64,000 nucleotides of DNA. Origin: Paramagnetospirillum kuznetsovii (GTDB taxonomy: Bacteria; Pseudomonadota; Alphaproteobacteria; Rhodospirillales; Magnetospirillaceae). The notes under the pieces were generated by a model. The model searched no databases. It worked only from the letters and a program-made list of their open reading frames with translations, and was not told the DNA's origin. Both the position numbers and the translations under genes were made by a program. The stretch lies in contig NZ_PGTO01000001.1 in the NCBI RefSeq assembly GCF_003284725.1, forward strand, positions 482,445 to 546,444. The letters run 5' to 3'. Shown in pieces: positions 52,718 through 63,067 of this stretch. Every line of letters begins with the position of its first letter. The stretch's first letter is position 1.

Positions 52718-54295
52718 ATGTCTGAGCGCGTCCTGATCGTCGATTTCGGCTCGCAGGTGACCCAGTTGATCGCGCGGCGCGTCCGCGAGGCCGGGGTCTA
52801 TTGCGAAATCCACCCGTTCAACCGGGTCACGGTGGAGAGCATCCGCGCCTTCGATCCCAAGGGTGTGATCCTGTCGGGTGGCCCCGCCTCGGTGACCGAA
52901 GCGGGCTCGCCCCGGGCTCCCCAAGGCCTGTTCGACATGGGCCTGCCCATACTCGGCATCTGCTACGGCCAGCAGACCATGTGCGAGCAGTTGGGCGGCA
53001 AGGTGGAGCCAGGCCATCACCGCGAATTCGGCCGGGCGCGACTTAGACTTAAAGAGCAGATCTATGCGACTGGCGACTGTGACCTATTTGCTGGGATTTA
53101 CGAACCGGGCTCCGAACCCGAGATTGATGTTTGGATGAGCCACGGGGATCGGGTGACTGAGCTTCCGCCCGGATTTCGGACGATTGCCACCTCTGTCGGC
53201 GCGCCCTTCGCTGCCATTGCCAACGATGACAGGCGGCTCTACGGCGTCCAATTTCATCCAGAAGTTGTGCATACTCCTGGAGGAAAGCAGCTGCTGTCCA
53301 ACTTCGTCCACAAGATCGCGGGCTGCGCCGGCGACTGGACCATGAAGGCGTTCAAGGCCCAGGAGATCGCCAAGGTGCGCGCCCAGGTCGGCAAGGGCCG
53401 GGTGATCTGCGGCCTGTCGGGCGGCGTCGATTCCTCGGTGGTGGCGGCGCTGCTGCACGAGGCCATCGGCGATCAACTCACCTGCGTCTTCGTCGATACC
53501 GGCTTCATGCGGACCGGCGAGTCGGAACAGGTGGTCAGCGTCTTTCGCGACCGCTTCAACATCAAGCTGGTACACAAGGACGCTTCCGCGCTGTTCCTGT
53601 CCAAGCTGGCGGGCCTCACCGACCCGGAAAAGAAGCGCAAGATCATCGGCGCCACCTTCATCGACGTCTTCGAGGAAGAGGCCCGCGCCGTGGGCGGCGC
53701 CGATTTCCTGGCCCAGGGAACCCTGTACCCCGACGTGATCGAATCGGTCAGCTTCACCGGCGGGCCGTCGGTCACCATCAAGAGCCACCACAATGTGGGC
53801 GGCCTGCCCGAACGCATGAACATGAAGCTGGTGGAGCCGCTGCGCGAATTGTTCAAGGACGAGGTCCGGGTGCTGGGCCGCGAGCTGGGCCTGCCCGACG
53901 ATATGGTGGGCCGCCACCCCTTCCCCGGCCCAGGCTTGGCCATCCGGGTGCCCGGCCAGCCGTTGACCCAGGAAAATCTGGATATCTTGCGCAAGGCGGA
54001 CGCCATCTATCTGGACGAGATCCGCAAGGCCGGTCTCTACGATCAGATCTGGCAAGCCTTCGCGGTGTTGCTTCCCGTGCGCACCGTCGGCGTCATGGGC
54101 GATTCGCGCTCATACGACTATGCCTGCGCGCTACGCGCCGTCACCTCCACCGACGGCATGACCGCCGATTTCTTCCCCTTCGACATGGCCTTCATCGGCC
54201 GGGTGGCCAATCGCATCATCAACGAGGTCAAAGGCATCAACCGGGTGACCTACGACATCACCTCGAAGCCGCCGGGCACGATTGAATGGGAATAA
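52718..54295 (+). CDS. guaA: GMP synthase (glutamine-hydrolysing)
   Basis: 525-aa enzyme that converts XMP, glutamine and ATP to GMP. The N-terminal glutamine amidotransferase has the catalytic Cys in [10 protein letters not shown] near residue 87 and the His-Glu pair in [11 protein letters not shown] near 180. The ATP pyrophosphatase has the P-loop SGGVDSSV near 237-244, and the C-terminal dimerisation domain ends [16 protein letters not shown]. All key residues are present. One stretch (about 53035-53290) uses AT-ending codons unlike the rest, suggesting a recombined allele segment. Confidence 0.97.
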   Translation: MSERVLIVDFGSQVTQLIARRVREAGVYCEIHPFNRVTVESIRAFDPKGVILSGGPASVTEAGSPRAPQGLFDMGLPILGICYGQQTMCEQLGGKVEPGHHREFGRARLRLKEQIYATGDCDLFAGIYEPGSEPEIDVWMSHGDRVTELPPGFRTIATSVGAPFAAIANDDRRLYGVQFHPEVVHTPGGKQLLSNFVHKIAGCAGDWTMKAFKAQEIAKVRAQVGKGRVICGLSGGVDSSVVAALLHEAIGDQLTCVFVDTGFMRTGESEQVVSVFRDRFNIKLVHKDASALFLSKLAGLTDPEKKRKIIGATFIDVFEEEARAVGGADFLAQGTLYPDVIESVSFTGGPSVTIKSHHNVGGLPERMNMKLVEPLRELFKDEVRVLGRELGLPDDMVGRHPFPGPGLAIRVPGQPLTQENLDILRKADAIYLDEIRKAGLYDQIWQAFAVLLPVRTVGVMGDSRSYDYACALRAVTSTDGMTADFFPFDMAFIGRVANRIINEVKGINRVTYDITSKPPGTIEWE

Positions 54296-54334
54296 TCCTC
54301 GAAACAAATACATAGTAAAATCAGTCAGATAGAC

Positions 54335-54356
54335 GTGACCTGCTAAAGCGGGTCAC
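54335..54356 (+). terminator. Hairpin after guaA
   Basis: GTGACC (54335-54340) pairs with GGTCAC (54351-54356), extended by TGC/GCG around TAAA to about nine pairs. The U-tract is missing, so termination is only likely. Confidence 0.45.
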
Positions 54357-54404
54357 GGCATCGGTCTTCGTATCGTTGACGGTAAATCGGTTGCCGCCGT
54401 GGCT

Positions 54405-54833
54405 TCAATCGTGAGCAATAGATAGTCTTGATACTGACATCTCAATTTCTTCAATAAGCTTTCGTCTGGTAACGGGCTTGACGATATAGCCATCAACATG
54501 ATGCGCTTTTGCGAGCATTACATCATCTTGGTGATCCAAAACCGTGACCATAATAAAAATACAATGTGATCCGGCGCATCTAATATATTCTAGTAGTTGT
54601 AGCCCATCAATTTCCGGCATTAGCCAGTCCGCTAAAATGACGTCAGGTAATTTTACAGTAGACTCAATATAACTAATGGCATCCTTGCCGCTATTTACGG
54701 CGTGTATGTTCTTGAATCCGTCGGCCAGTAGAAGTTTATTAATGATTTTGTTTGTTGCCGCGCAGTCCTCGACGACCAATATGGAAAAATCTAAAAGATG
54801 CTCGGGAAATGGCTGATTTCTAGGGTGCAACAT
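54405..54833 (-). CDS. AT-rich single-domain response regulator (CheY-like)
   Basis: 142-aa receiver-only protein. It has the acidic triad in ILVVEDCAATN (near residues 18-28) and ADWLMPEIDG (near 68-77), the Thr/Ser in MVTVLDH near 95-101, and the Lys in YIVKPVTRR near 115-123. It has no output domain. Its codons are AT-rich in contrast to neighbours, and it lies in an AT-rich island of about 1.1 kb. A large hybrid-free sensor kinase follows downstream on the opposite strand; partnership is possible but not shown. Confidence 0.85.
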   Translation of the reverse strand: MLHPRNQPFPEHLLDFSILVVEDCAATNKIINKLLLADGFKNIHAVNSGKDAISYIESTVKLPDVILADWLMPEIDGLQLLEYIRCAGSHCIFIMVTVLDHQDDVMLAKAHHVDGYIVKPVTRRKLIEEIEMSVSRLSIAHD

Positions 54834-55460
54834 GTCTGCGGTTCCCTGTCAGAGCGTTTCAGAATTAAGGCGGCCTGAATATGGAACATATTGTATCAAT
54901 TTTGGAGCGCGCAGACCATAAATTTGATTTGGTTGCTCGGATGCAAAGCTTTCAACTGAAATACGGAGGTGCCAGCTTCGGCTGACGCCTCCCGTTCAAT
55001 CCATTGAATGTTAAGTGACATCGACCGCCCTGTTGCTTGTAGTAAAAATATTTATCAAATATAAAATATGAATGTCGTCGATTTTGTCTGAGTGGCAAAT
55101 CTGTCTAATATGCCGAAAATATACTGAACTATGAAATATTGAGTGGAATTAAATCTCTGAAAATCAGAATTGATATTTTGTATATTGTTAATGATGTTGA
55201 GCCTAGTGCGGAGTTGGCCATTATAATAATGATCATAGACTTCTATCGAACCTACTGGTTGAAAAGATAGCAAGCTATATCAATGCACTGGCAAAGTGGA
55301 GATTATTGAGCGGGAGAGATGCCGCCCGGCGCTTGCGGGCTTCGGTGACCGGCTCCGCTCATCGAGATTTGGTATTATTTGTCTTTTCAAGCATGCCCAC
55401 AGCAAATATTCTTTTGATTGGCGCCTCGTCTAGCCAAGACATCTCGCAGTGTGGACATCG
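54834..55460. other. 627-bp AT-rich gap between the response regulator and sensor kinase genes
   Basis: No convincing gene. A hairpin with a UUCG tetraloop lies at 54965-54992; the rest is AT-rich with stops in all frames until GC-rich sequence returns near 55306. It contains whatever promoters serve the flanking genes; none could be named with confidence. Confidence 0.55.
54965..54992. other. Hairpin with UUCG tetraloop in the AT-rich island
   Basis: GGAGGTG (54965-54971) pairs with CGCCTCC (54986-54992), then one mismatch and CAGC/GCTG closing a TTCG loop. It is a stable GC stem amid AT-rich DNA and could be the 3' end of a small RNA. Confidence 0.5.
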
Positions 55461-57557
55461 ATGGCGATTTCGGCAGATGATTTCACATCGTCGCGTCATG
55501 GCGGCACTCGGAAGTTGGTGGTGGCCCTGGCAGTCGCCGCCATCATGACCACTTGGACCGTGGCGGCGGCGTGGCTGTGGTTCGACCGCACGGAAACCAT
55601 GGCCGCGGCCAAGGAAAGTCTGTGGAGCCGCGCCGTCGTTACCGCGGAACAGACCGAACGGCTGTTCTCGGTGGTGGACATGACATTCGCCGGGATCTCC
55701 GAATATCTGGCCGCCAATCCCGCCGTCGATCCCATCACCAGCCCCACCGTCAACCGTCTGGTCGAGGATTGCGTCGGACTGCTGGATTCCACTCTCAGCA
55801 TCCGCATGATCGATACCGGCGGGGCCATGTATCTGATGCCAAAGCAAAGTCGGCATCCGGCGGCCATGGTGCCGGACCGCGACTATTTCCGCGAGGCGCA
55901 GGCAGGCAAGATGTTGGTGTTTCATCCGGTGTTCAGCCGCATCACCAGCGAGTGGACGATTCCGGCGGCGCGTCGGCTGGATCGCCCGGCGTCGGGAATC
56001 GGCATCGTCGCCGCCGCCATCCACACCAAGCGTCTTGGGCAAATCTATGATGCGGTCCGGGTGGGCGGATCAGGCACCGTCGGCCTGTATCGTGACGACG
56101 GTACTCTGCTGGCAAGAGCGCCATTGGGCGAAGGGCTGCTGGGGCGGAAATTCGCCAATCTGACATTTCAGCGGCTTGGCGAGACGGCAACCCCCGAATC
56201 GGTCGCCGTGATCGAAAGTTCGCCCGTGGACGGGATCCCGCGTTTGGTGGCGTCGCGGGCCATCAAACGCTACGACATGATCCTGGTGCTGACGTCTTCG
56301 CTCGCCGAGGTGCTGGAGCCGTGGCGGCACAGACTGACGCTCGCCCTGGTCGGCGCCGCGTTCATCACGGGAATGATCATCGTCGGGACCGGCATGCTGT
56401 GGCGGTTGCTGCGACAGCTCCAGACGGTGGCTCAGGATCAGAACTCGCGCATCCGTGAGCTGTCTGATTTCAATTCCCTGGTGGTCGATCACTCCCCCCT
56501 GGCGCTGCTGGCCTATGCCGAGGACGGTGGCTGTGTCCTGGCCAATCAGGCGGCGGCCGATCTGGTGGGGGCCAGCAGGGACCAGATGCTGACCCAGAAT
56601 TTCCGCAACGTCCGCAGTTGGCGGGAATCCGGCCTTCTTGACGTGGCGGATGACGTGCTTGCCCATGGCGGCCATCGCCACATTGAACTTCAAGTGACGT
56701 CCAGTTTCGGCAAGCTTCTGGACATGGAAGGCGATCTGGTGGCGTTCGTCGCCCGGGGCAAGCCGCATTTGCTGCTGGTGGCCAGCGATATCAGCAACCG
56801 GGTGCGGGGCGAGCGCGAGGTTCTGAAGGCCAAGGAAGAGGCGGAGCAGGCCAATAGTGCCAAAAGCAAGTTCCTGGCCAATTTCAGCCACGAATTGCGT
56901 ACGCCCCTGAATGCTATTCTTGGCTTTTCCGATGCGCTGTTGTCCGGTGTGTTCGGCGAAGCCTATCCGCCGCGCTGCACCGAATATATCGGCCATATCA
57001 ATGATGCGGGGCAACACCTGCTGTCCTTGATCGACGACATCTTGGATATTTCCATCATCGAGGCGGGGCGGCTGGAACTGCATACGGACACGGTGGATCT
57101 GTCGCAGCTCTATGCGGAAGCGGTGGAGATGGTGCGCGCCCGCGCCGCCAGCAAAAATCTGACGCTCCAGACGAACCTGCCGCCGGTCTCGCCGAAGCTG
57201 CGGCTGGATGGCCGCCGCATGCGTCAGGTTCTCGTCAATCTCCTGGTCAACGCCATCAAGTTCACCCCGGTCGGCGGCGCCGTCACGCTGGGCGCCGTGC
57301 AGCGCGATGACGGTGGGGTCCATATGGTCGTCGCCGATAACGGCGTCGGCATGGACGCCGACGGAATCGCCAAGGCCATGAAGCCGTTCGGCCAGTTGGG
57401 AGATCCCGCGATCCGTCGTGAACAGGGCGGAGTCGGACTGGGATTGCCGCTCAGTCGACAACTGGTGGAACTTCACGGCGGCACGCTCGCCATCGACAGC
57501 GTGCCGGGCGTCGGAACCGTGGTGACCATCACCCTGCCCGCCGACGCGGTGGTGTAG
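55461..57557 (+). CDS. Membrane sensor histidine kinase with PAS domain
   Basis: 698-aa kinase. Two transmembrane helices (about residues 18-40 and 292-312) enclose a Cache-like extracytoplasmic sensor domain. A PAS domain follows (about 340-430), then HisKA with the phospho-His in FSHELRTPLNAILGFSD near 480 and the HATPase with N-box NLLVNAIKF near 590-600, G1 VADNGVGMD near 620, and the GGVGLGLPLSRQL G2 box near 655. No receiver domain is attached. Start ATG 55461 is preferred; a GTG at 55449 would add four residues. Neither has a good ribosome binding site. It may phosphorylate the nearby response regulator at 54405-54833. Confidence 0.88.
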   Translation: MAISADDFTSSRHGGTRKLVVALAVAAIMTTWTVAAAWLWFDRTETMAAAKESLWSRAVVTAEQTERLFSVVDMTFAGISEYLAANPAVDPITSPTVNRLVEDCVGLLDSTLSIRMIDTGGAMYLMPKQSRHPAAMVPDRDYFREAQAGKMLVFHPVFSRITSEWTIPAARRLDRPASGIGIVAAAIHTKRLGQIYDAVRVGGSGTVGLYRDDGTLLARAPLGEGLLGRKFANLTFQRLGETATPESVAVIESSPVDGIPRLVASRAIKRYDMILVLTSSLAEVLEPWRHRLTLALVGAAFITGMIIVGTGMLWRLLRQLQTVAQDQNSRIRELSDFNSLVVDHSPLALLAYAEDGGCVLANQAAADLVGASRDQMLTQNFRNVRSWRESGLLDVADDVLAHGGHRHIELQVTSSFGKLLDMEGDLVAFVARGKPHLLLVASDISNRVRGEREVLKAKEEAEQANSAKSKFLANFSHELRTPLNAILGFSDALLSGVFGEAYPPRCTEYIGHINDAGQHLLSLIDDILDISIIEAGRLELHTDTVDLSQLYAEAVEMVRARAASKNLTLQTNLPPVSPKLRLDGRRMRQVLVNLLVNAIKFTPVGGAVTLGAVQRDDGGVHMVVADNGVGMDADGIAKAMKPFGQLGDPAIRREQGGVGLGLPLSRQLVELHGGTLAIDSVPGVGTVVTITLPADAVV

Positions 57558-57582
57558 AGCGCCGTGAGAGCGGTCAAGCGGC

Positions 57583-57657
57583 CGGAGGGCCGCGCCCGGT
57601 GAGGGGCAGACATAATGCTAGATCATCGTGCGTCATATTTGGCGCACGATGATCTAG
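57583..57657. repeat. Dispersed hairpin repeat, family C, copy 2
   Basis: Second copy of the element at 5422-5495. It has CGCGCCCGGTGAGGGGCA, then a perfect 12-bp stem GATCATCGTGCG (57621-57632) with CGCACGATGATC (57643-57654). It lies between the kinase gene and the convergent hemerythrin gene, whose stop codon TAG is inside the repeat. It can serve as a two-sided terminator. Confidence 0.75.
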
Positions 57658-58055
57658 CCGCCCATATAGGGTTTGAATTCCATATCGCTGTTGGTGATGT
57701 GGCTGATCAGCCAAGTGGCCAGCGAATCGCCCAGGGTGCGGATGATGCCGGAGCGGATTTCCGCGTCGCCGTCGTCATAATGGCTTATCACCGCGTCCAG
57801 GCGCTTCAACAGCATTTCATGGGCGGTGCGATGGGCTTCCCTGTCCGGAAAGCCGATGCGGGCCTGGAGCGCTTCCTCGCGGATGAAATGGTCGCGGCAT
57901 AACTGGGCCAGTTCCGCCAGGACCTGCCTGATTCCAGCGGCTTCGCCCCCGCCGGCCGCCGTTTCCAGCAGGGCGATCAGCTCCATCATGCGGCGGTGAT
58001 CGGCGTCGATCACCGCGTCGCCGAGCGCGAGAGTCTCATCCCAGGCGATTGACAT
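57654..58055 (-). CDS. Single-domain bacteriohemerythrin
   Basis: 133-aa protein with one hemerythrin domain and the full set of di-iron ligands: DADHRRMMELI (near residues 18-28), HFIREE (H-x3-E near 56), HRTAHEML (H-x3-H near 76) and ISHITNSD (H-x4-D near 117). It begins MSIAWDETLALGDAVID as the family does. It probably binds O2 or NO in the cytoplasm. Its stop codon lies in the repeat that follows the sensor kinase gene. It is related to the tandem protein at 43610-44371. Confidence 0.92.
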   Translation of the reverse strand: MSIAWDETLALGDAVIDADHRRMMELIALLETAAGGGEAAGIRQVLAELAQLCRDHFIREEALQARIGFPDREAHRTAHEMLLKRLDAVISHYDDGDAEIRSGIIRTLGDSLATWLISHITNSDMEFKPYMGG

Positions 58056-58125
58056 GCGTCTGCCTCCGCGAGGGACTCTAGCCGAGGAATGGCGTAAGGG
58101 AAATAACGGATGAGGTCGGACGCCC

Positions 58126-58731
58126 CTATAAGTGAATGAGGGTCGGCGCCAGCCAGCCCAACAGGCCGAAGGCGATGCCTACCGCCCCCAAGCCACCGGC
58201 CACGAAGGACAGAACCAACATCCCGGTCACCACCGAGGCCGAGGCCAGCACGATGGCGATCTGCAAGGCGGCGGCGCCATATTCGAACAGGTGATAGGCC
58301 GACAGGGCATAGTCGCGGTGGGCTTCCTCCGCCTTGGCCTTGGCCGCCAGCTCCTTGCGGCCCTCGCCGGATTCCGGCTCGGAATCATAGCGCTGGGCGG
58401 TGGCGCGCCAGTCGGCGACCTTCTTGGTTACCGCCTCCGAGGCGGGCGCCGAGAGTTCAAGCGCGTCGGCCGAGGTGCGCAGCATGGTCGAACGGATATG
58501 CTTGGCCTGATAGAAGGCCCACAGGTCATTGGCGTGGATATTGGCCGCCAGCGAGGTGTTCTGCGCACTCTTGCCACCCGCCTCGATGATGGCCAACAGC
58601 ATGGCCAGCACGCTGATCAGAACGGCGATCTTCTTGTTTCGGCTGGTCTTGCCTTCGTCATGGTCGTTTCCGTGGCCGTGACCATGATGGGCGGTGTGGT
58701 GAATGGTCTCGTGCGTTTCGTGCGCTTCCAT
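58126..58731 (-). CDS. DUF4337 family membrane protein
   Basis: 201-aa protein. The N-terminus is rich in His, Glu and Thr (EAHETHETIHHTAHHGHGHG), then a transmembrane helix (NKKIAVLISVLAMLLAIIEAG), the conserved SLAANIHANDLWAFYQAKHI motif (near 60-80), a helical region, and two C-terminal helices (ALQIAIVLASASVVTGMLVL, FGLLGWLAPTLI). This is the DUF4337 pattern; function unknown. Start ATG 58731 has GAGGG upstream. The His-rich N-terminus could bind metal. The divergent YciI gene begins 58 bp away. Confidence 0.82.
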   Translation of the reverse strand: MEAHETHETIHHTAHHGHGHGNDHDEGKTSRNKKIAVLISVLAMLLAIIEAGGKSAQNTSLAANIHANDLWAFYQAKHIRSTMLRTSADALELSAPASEAVTKKVADWRATAQRYDSEPESGEGRKELAAKAKAEEAHRDYALSAYHLFEYGAAALQIAIVLASASVVTGMLVLSFVAGGLGAVGIAFGLLGWLAPTLIHL

Positions 58732-58788
58732 CTGTGGCCCTCTATCCGCTACCCTGTGACGGTTCAATTTGAAAAGGAGAGCCAGAGT

Positions 58789-59064
58789 ATGTTCGCCGTC
58801 CACTGCAAGGACAAGCCCGGTCATCTTCAGACCCGTCTGGATAATCGCGCCGCCCATCTCGAATTCCTCAAGGCCAATATGGACAAGGTGGTGCTGGCGG
58901 GGCCGCTGCAGACCGATGATCGCCATGGCATGGTCGGCAGCCTGCTGGTGTTCGATATCGCCGATCGCGCCGCGCTGGATACCTTCCTGGCCCAGGACCC
59001 CTACGCCAAGGCCGGCCTGTTCGAGAGCGTCACGGTGACGCCGTTCAAGAAGGTTTTTCCCTGA
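58789..59064 (+). CDS. YciI-family protein
   Basis: 91-aa ferredoxin-like fold protein. It begins MFAVHCKDKPGHLQTRLDNR, with the HLEFLK and GPLQTDD segments typical of YciI-like proteins, and a terminal ESVTVTPFKKVF. The start is fixed by AAAAGGAGA seven bases upstream. Function of most members is unknown; some relatives act in catabolism or as possible dehalogenases. Its TGA overlaps the ATG of the EVE gene (TGATG), so the two are one operon. Confidence 0.85.
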   Translation: MFAVHCKDKPGHLQTRLDNRAAHLEFLKANMDKVVLAGPLQTDDRHGMVGSLLVFDIADRAALDTFLAQDPYAKAGLFESVTVTPFKKVFP

Positions 59065-59477
59065 TGGCCTATTGGCTGGTCAAGTCCGAGCCGACCGCGT
59101 GGTCCTGGGACGACCATGTCAGGAAGGGAGTCCAGTATTGGGACGGGGTGCGCAATCATCAGGCGGCCGGAAATCTCCGGGCCATGAGGCTTGGCGACCG
59201 CGCCTTCTTCTACCACTCGGTGGAGGAAAAGCGCATCGTCGGCGTGGTCGAGGTGGTCCGCGAATCCTATCCCGACCCCACCGATCCCGAGGGCAAATGG
59301 GTGGTGGTGGACTTCAAGGCGCTGACGCCGGTCAAGACCCCGGTCACCTTGGCCCAGGTCAAGGGCGACCCCCGCCTGGAGCATCTCGCCCTGGTGCGCC
59401 AGTCCCGCCTGTCGGTCACCCCGGTGGACGACGCCTCGTGGCGGCTGATCTGCGATCTGGCGGGGGTGGAGGCTTAA
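59064..59477 (+). CDS. EVE domain protein
   Basis: 137-aa single EVE domain, a PUA-like fold that recognises modified bases in DNA or RNA. It starts MAYWLVKSEPTAWSWDDHVR and includes VQYWDGVRNHQAAGNLRAM and GDRAFFYHSVEEKRIVGVVE near residues 48-67, the core of the fold. Start ATG 59064 overlaps the YciI stop. EVE proteins are common in Alphaproteobacteria; some occur with restriction-like systems, but here the partner gene on the other strand is unknown. The 3' end overlaps by 4 bp that of a convergent unknown gene. Confidence 0.93.
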   Translation: MAYWLVKSEPTAWSWDDHVRKGVQYWDGVRNHQAAGNLRAMRLGDRAFFYHSVEEKRIVGVVEVVRESYPDPTDPEGKWVVVDFKALTPVKTPVTLAQVKGDPRLEHLALVRQSRLSVTPVDDASWRLICDLAGVEA

Positions 59478-60133
59478 CCTCCACCTTTATTTGCAGTCTT
59501 GCGTCGTTCGGCTTGAAGGCGCATGGCCCCATACGTCACTTGATCGAATATGTGGGCGAGGTGGTGGGGACCGAAAGTTCGATAACGCTGATTGTGAATC
59601 AGATTGTCGTAAGTGCTTCCAGGCATGGCGCTCTTTCGATGGGGGAAGTACATGTACTCGCGAAGATAGTCTTGCAGCAGATCGGGATCGATAGCGGTGG
59701 ATCCTTCCGCGATCTCCGCGTCGGTTGAGGGGTATAGACCCTTTTCAGCGAACCGCATCATGTACCGAATGGCGACCAATATAGACAGGCGTTCGTTGAT
59801 ATCCACAATCTCTTTGGCGGGAGAGACTTGGCTGTCCCTGGCCTCTGCCTCCTCAAGGTCTTTTATGCGATAAGCGTTACTGGTGGGTTTAAGCTTGCGA
59901 ATCCAGAACGCCTGATAGGCGATATGCTTAATCGCGTGAACGCCGTGGGGGTGATCCCGCTCCATCTTGTTGATGTCGCGCTTCCATCGGTGGATGATAT
60001 CGACGAGGCGGAACATCGAGACTTGCGCGTCTATGTTGAGGCGTGTCAAGCATTCCTGAATCTCGCGATTCAAGTGCTCCGCCAAACGCCACAACAGGGT
60101 CATTTCGTTTTCGTCTACTTCGTTCAGCGCCAT
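59474..60133 (-). CDS. Unknown 219-residue protein, second gene of a two-gene cassette
   Basis: 219-aa soluble, helix-rich protein. No family or catalytic motif could be named. It is rich in Arg and aromatic residues and contains an RYRTFGPHH segment (near 183-191) that superficially resembles the R-x6-H pattern of HEPN nucleases but has no other support. Base composition is less GC-rich than the flanking genes. It lies 61 bp downstream of a 69-aa gene on the same strand. The start ATG 60133 has a poor ribosome binding site. It overlaps the end of the EVE gene by 4 bp, which suggests insertion against that gene. Confidence 0.7.
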   Translation of the reverse strand: MALNEVDENEMTLLWRLAEHLNREIQECLTRLNIDAQVSMFRLVDIIHRWKRDINKMERDHPHGVHAIKHIAYQAFWIRKLKPTSNAYRIKDLEEAEARDSQVSPAKEIVDINERLSILVAIRYMMRFAEKGLYPSTDAEIAEGSTAIDPDLLQDYLREYMYFPHRKSAMPGSTYDNLIHNQRYRTFGPHHLAHIFDQVTYGAMRLQAERRKTANKGGG

Positions 60134-60194
60134 TTAGACGATCCAGCCATGAAAAAAACCTCGATAGATTGTGGCGCCGACCAAAAAAAAGCGC

Positions 60195-60404
60195 CTACCC
60201 GGAAACTTCGGGTACAATGGTGACGATATCGATGGCCTTTTTGGGTTCTGCGACAAAAACCTCACATGCCTCTTCGAAGCTGTAGCCCTTGTTCGGAGGG
60301 GTTGACCGGACCAAGCCGGACTCGATGGTATCCTTGATCAGCTGCTGGAGGGCTTCGCCATCCACCGGCGCCCATGTGCTGCCATCGGGTAAATTGCGTG
60401 CCAT
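60195..60404 (-). CDS. 69-residue protein, first gene of the unknown cassette
   Basis: Small acidic protein beginning MARNLPDGSTWAPVDGEALQ, with C-terminal YSFEEACEVFVAEPKKAIDI. Start ATG 60404 has AAGGGAAAC upstream; a start 14 codons earlier is less well placed. It has no signal peptide or transmembrane part. Small size, position just upstream of a larger unknown gene and odd composition recall antitoxin-toxin or regulator-effector pairs, but no known antitoxin fold was recognised. Confidence 0.65.
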   Translation of the reverse strand: MARNLPDGSTWAPVDGEALQQLIKDTIESGLVRSTPPNKGYSFEEACEVFVAEPKKAIDIVTIVPEVSG

Positions 60405-60558
60405 GAAGTTTCCCTTTTTCGAATCGGACTTGCCGCCGGAATCCATAAAAATCCCATAAGCGGCGAAGCCAGGGGTTAAATCATCAGAAAATGTGCTGTG
60501 TCAAGGTGAGTATGAATCTGATTTTAGATTTTGCAACACCTAGTTCATGAAGGCTTCG

Positions 60559-60897
60559 ATGTCCACGATATATGGGAGTTCGCTTAAACCGCTCTGCCGT
60601 CTCGACGCCATCGCCGACCCCGGCGCCAAGGAGTTCAAGCGCCATGGCAAGCGGGTCTTCGTGGTGCGTCGGGGGGACGAGGTGTTCGGCTATGTCAATT
60701 CCTGTCCCCATGTGGGCGCGCCGCTGAACATGGAGGACGACGCCTTTCTCGACATCTTCAAGACCGGCATCCTGTGCGCCAATCATTTCGCCCTGTTCGA
60801 GATCGACACCGGACGGTGCGTGCGCGGCCCCTGTAGCGGCCGCGCCCTGGAATCCTACCCGGTTTCCGTCGTCGACGGATGGGTGGTGGAGGGATGA
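60559..60897 (+). CDS. Small Rieske-type [2Fe-2S] ferredoxin-like protein
   Basis: 112-aa soluble Rieske protein. The cluster ligands are in SCPHVGAPLN (C-x-H near residues 48-53) and LCANHFALFE (C-x2-H near 73-82), with the usual hydrophobic frame before and a short CVRGPCSGRALESYPV tail. There is no membrane anchor, so it probably carries electrons in the cytosol or acts as a nitrite-reductase-like small subunit. The start at 60559 is preferred because AAGG lies five bases upstream; ATG 60547 is the alternative. It stands alone, 168 bp before acs. Confidence 0.85.
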   Translation: MSTIYGSSLKPLCRLDAIADPGAKEFKRHGKRVFVVRRGDEVFGYVNSCPHVGAPLNMEDDAFLDIFKTGILCANHFALFEIDTGRCVRGPCSGRALESYPVSVVDGWVVEG

Positions 60898-61065
60898 CGA
60901 CGCAGGGTTGATTATCATTATGTTACGGCATGCCTCCTACCCTTTCGAGCGGGCTTGTCTCCATGGCCCGAGTCGAACATAATCAGTGCCCGCAGTAATG
61001 GGGAAACACCCCGCGCCGACGAAAAGTCGAGCACGGGTTAATCAGAAAAGGGAGACACCCCCGAA

Positions 61066-63000
<1,935 letters not shown>

Positions 63001-63019
63001 TTCGGCGTATAAGGAACCT

Positions 63020-63050
63020 GGGGGCCCGTGGAGCGATCCGCGGGCCCTTG
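63020..63050 (+). terminator. Terminator-like hairpin after acs
   Basis: GGGGCCCGTGG pairs with CCGCGGGCCC around AGCGAT (63020-63050), followed by TTGG. It stands between acs and the alpha/beta hydrolase gene, whose ATG is at 63068. Confidence 0.6.
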
Positions 63051-63067
63051 GCGTTTCAGGGGACCGC

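Noticed and set aside
55055..55273. 72-codon open frame in the AT-rich island on the minus strand
   Set aside because: It begins with TTG, has no internal ATG and no ribosome binding site, and the composition fits random AT-rich DNA.
59560..59640. Rx6H (RYRTFGPHH) as a HEPN nuclease motif in the 219-aa protein
   Set aside because: A single short pattern with no polar residue context or fold support. It is noted only as coincidence.
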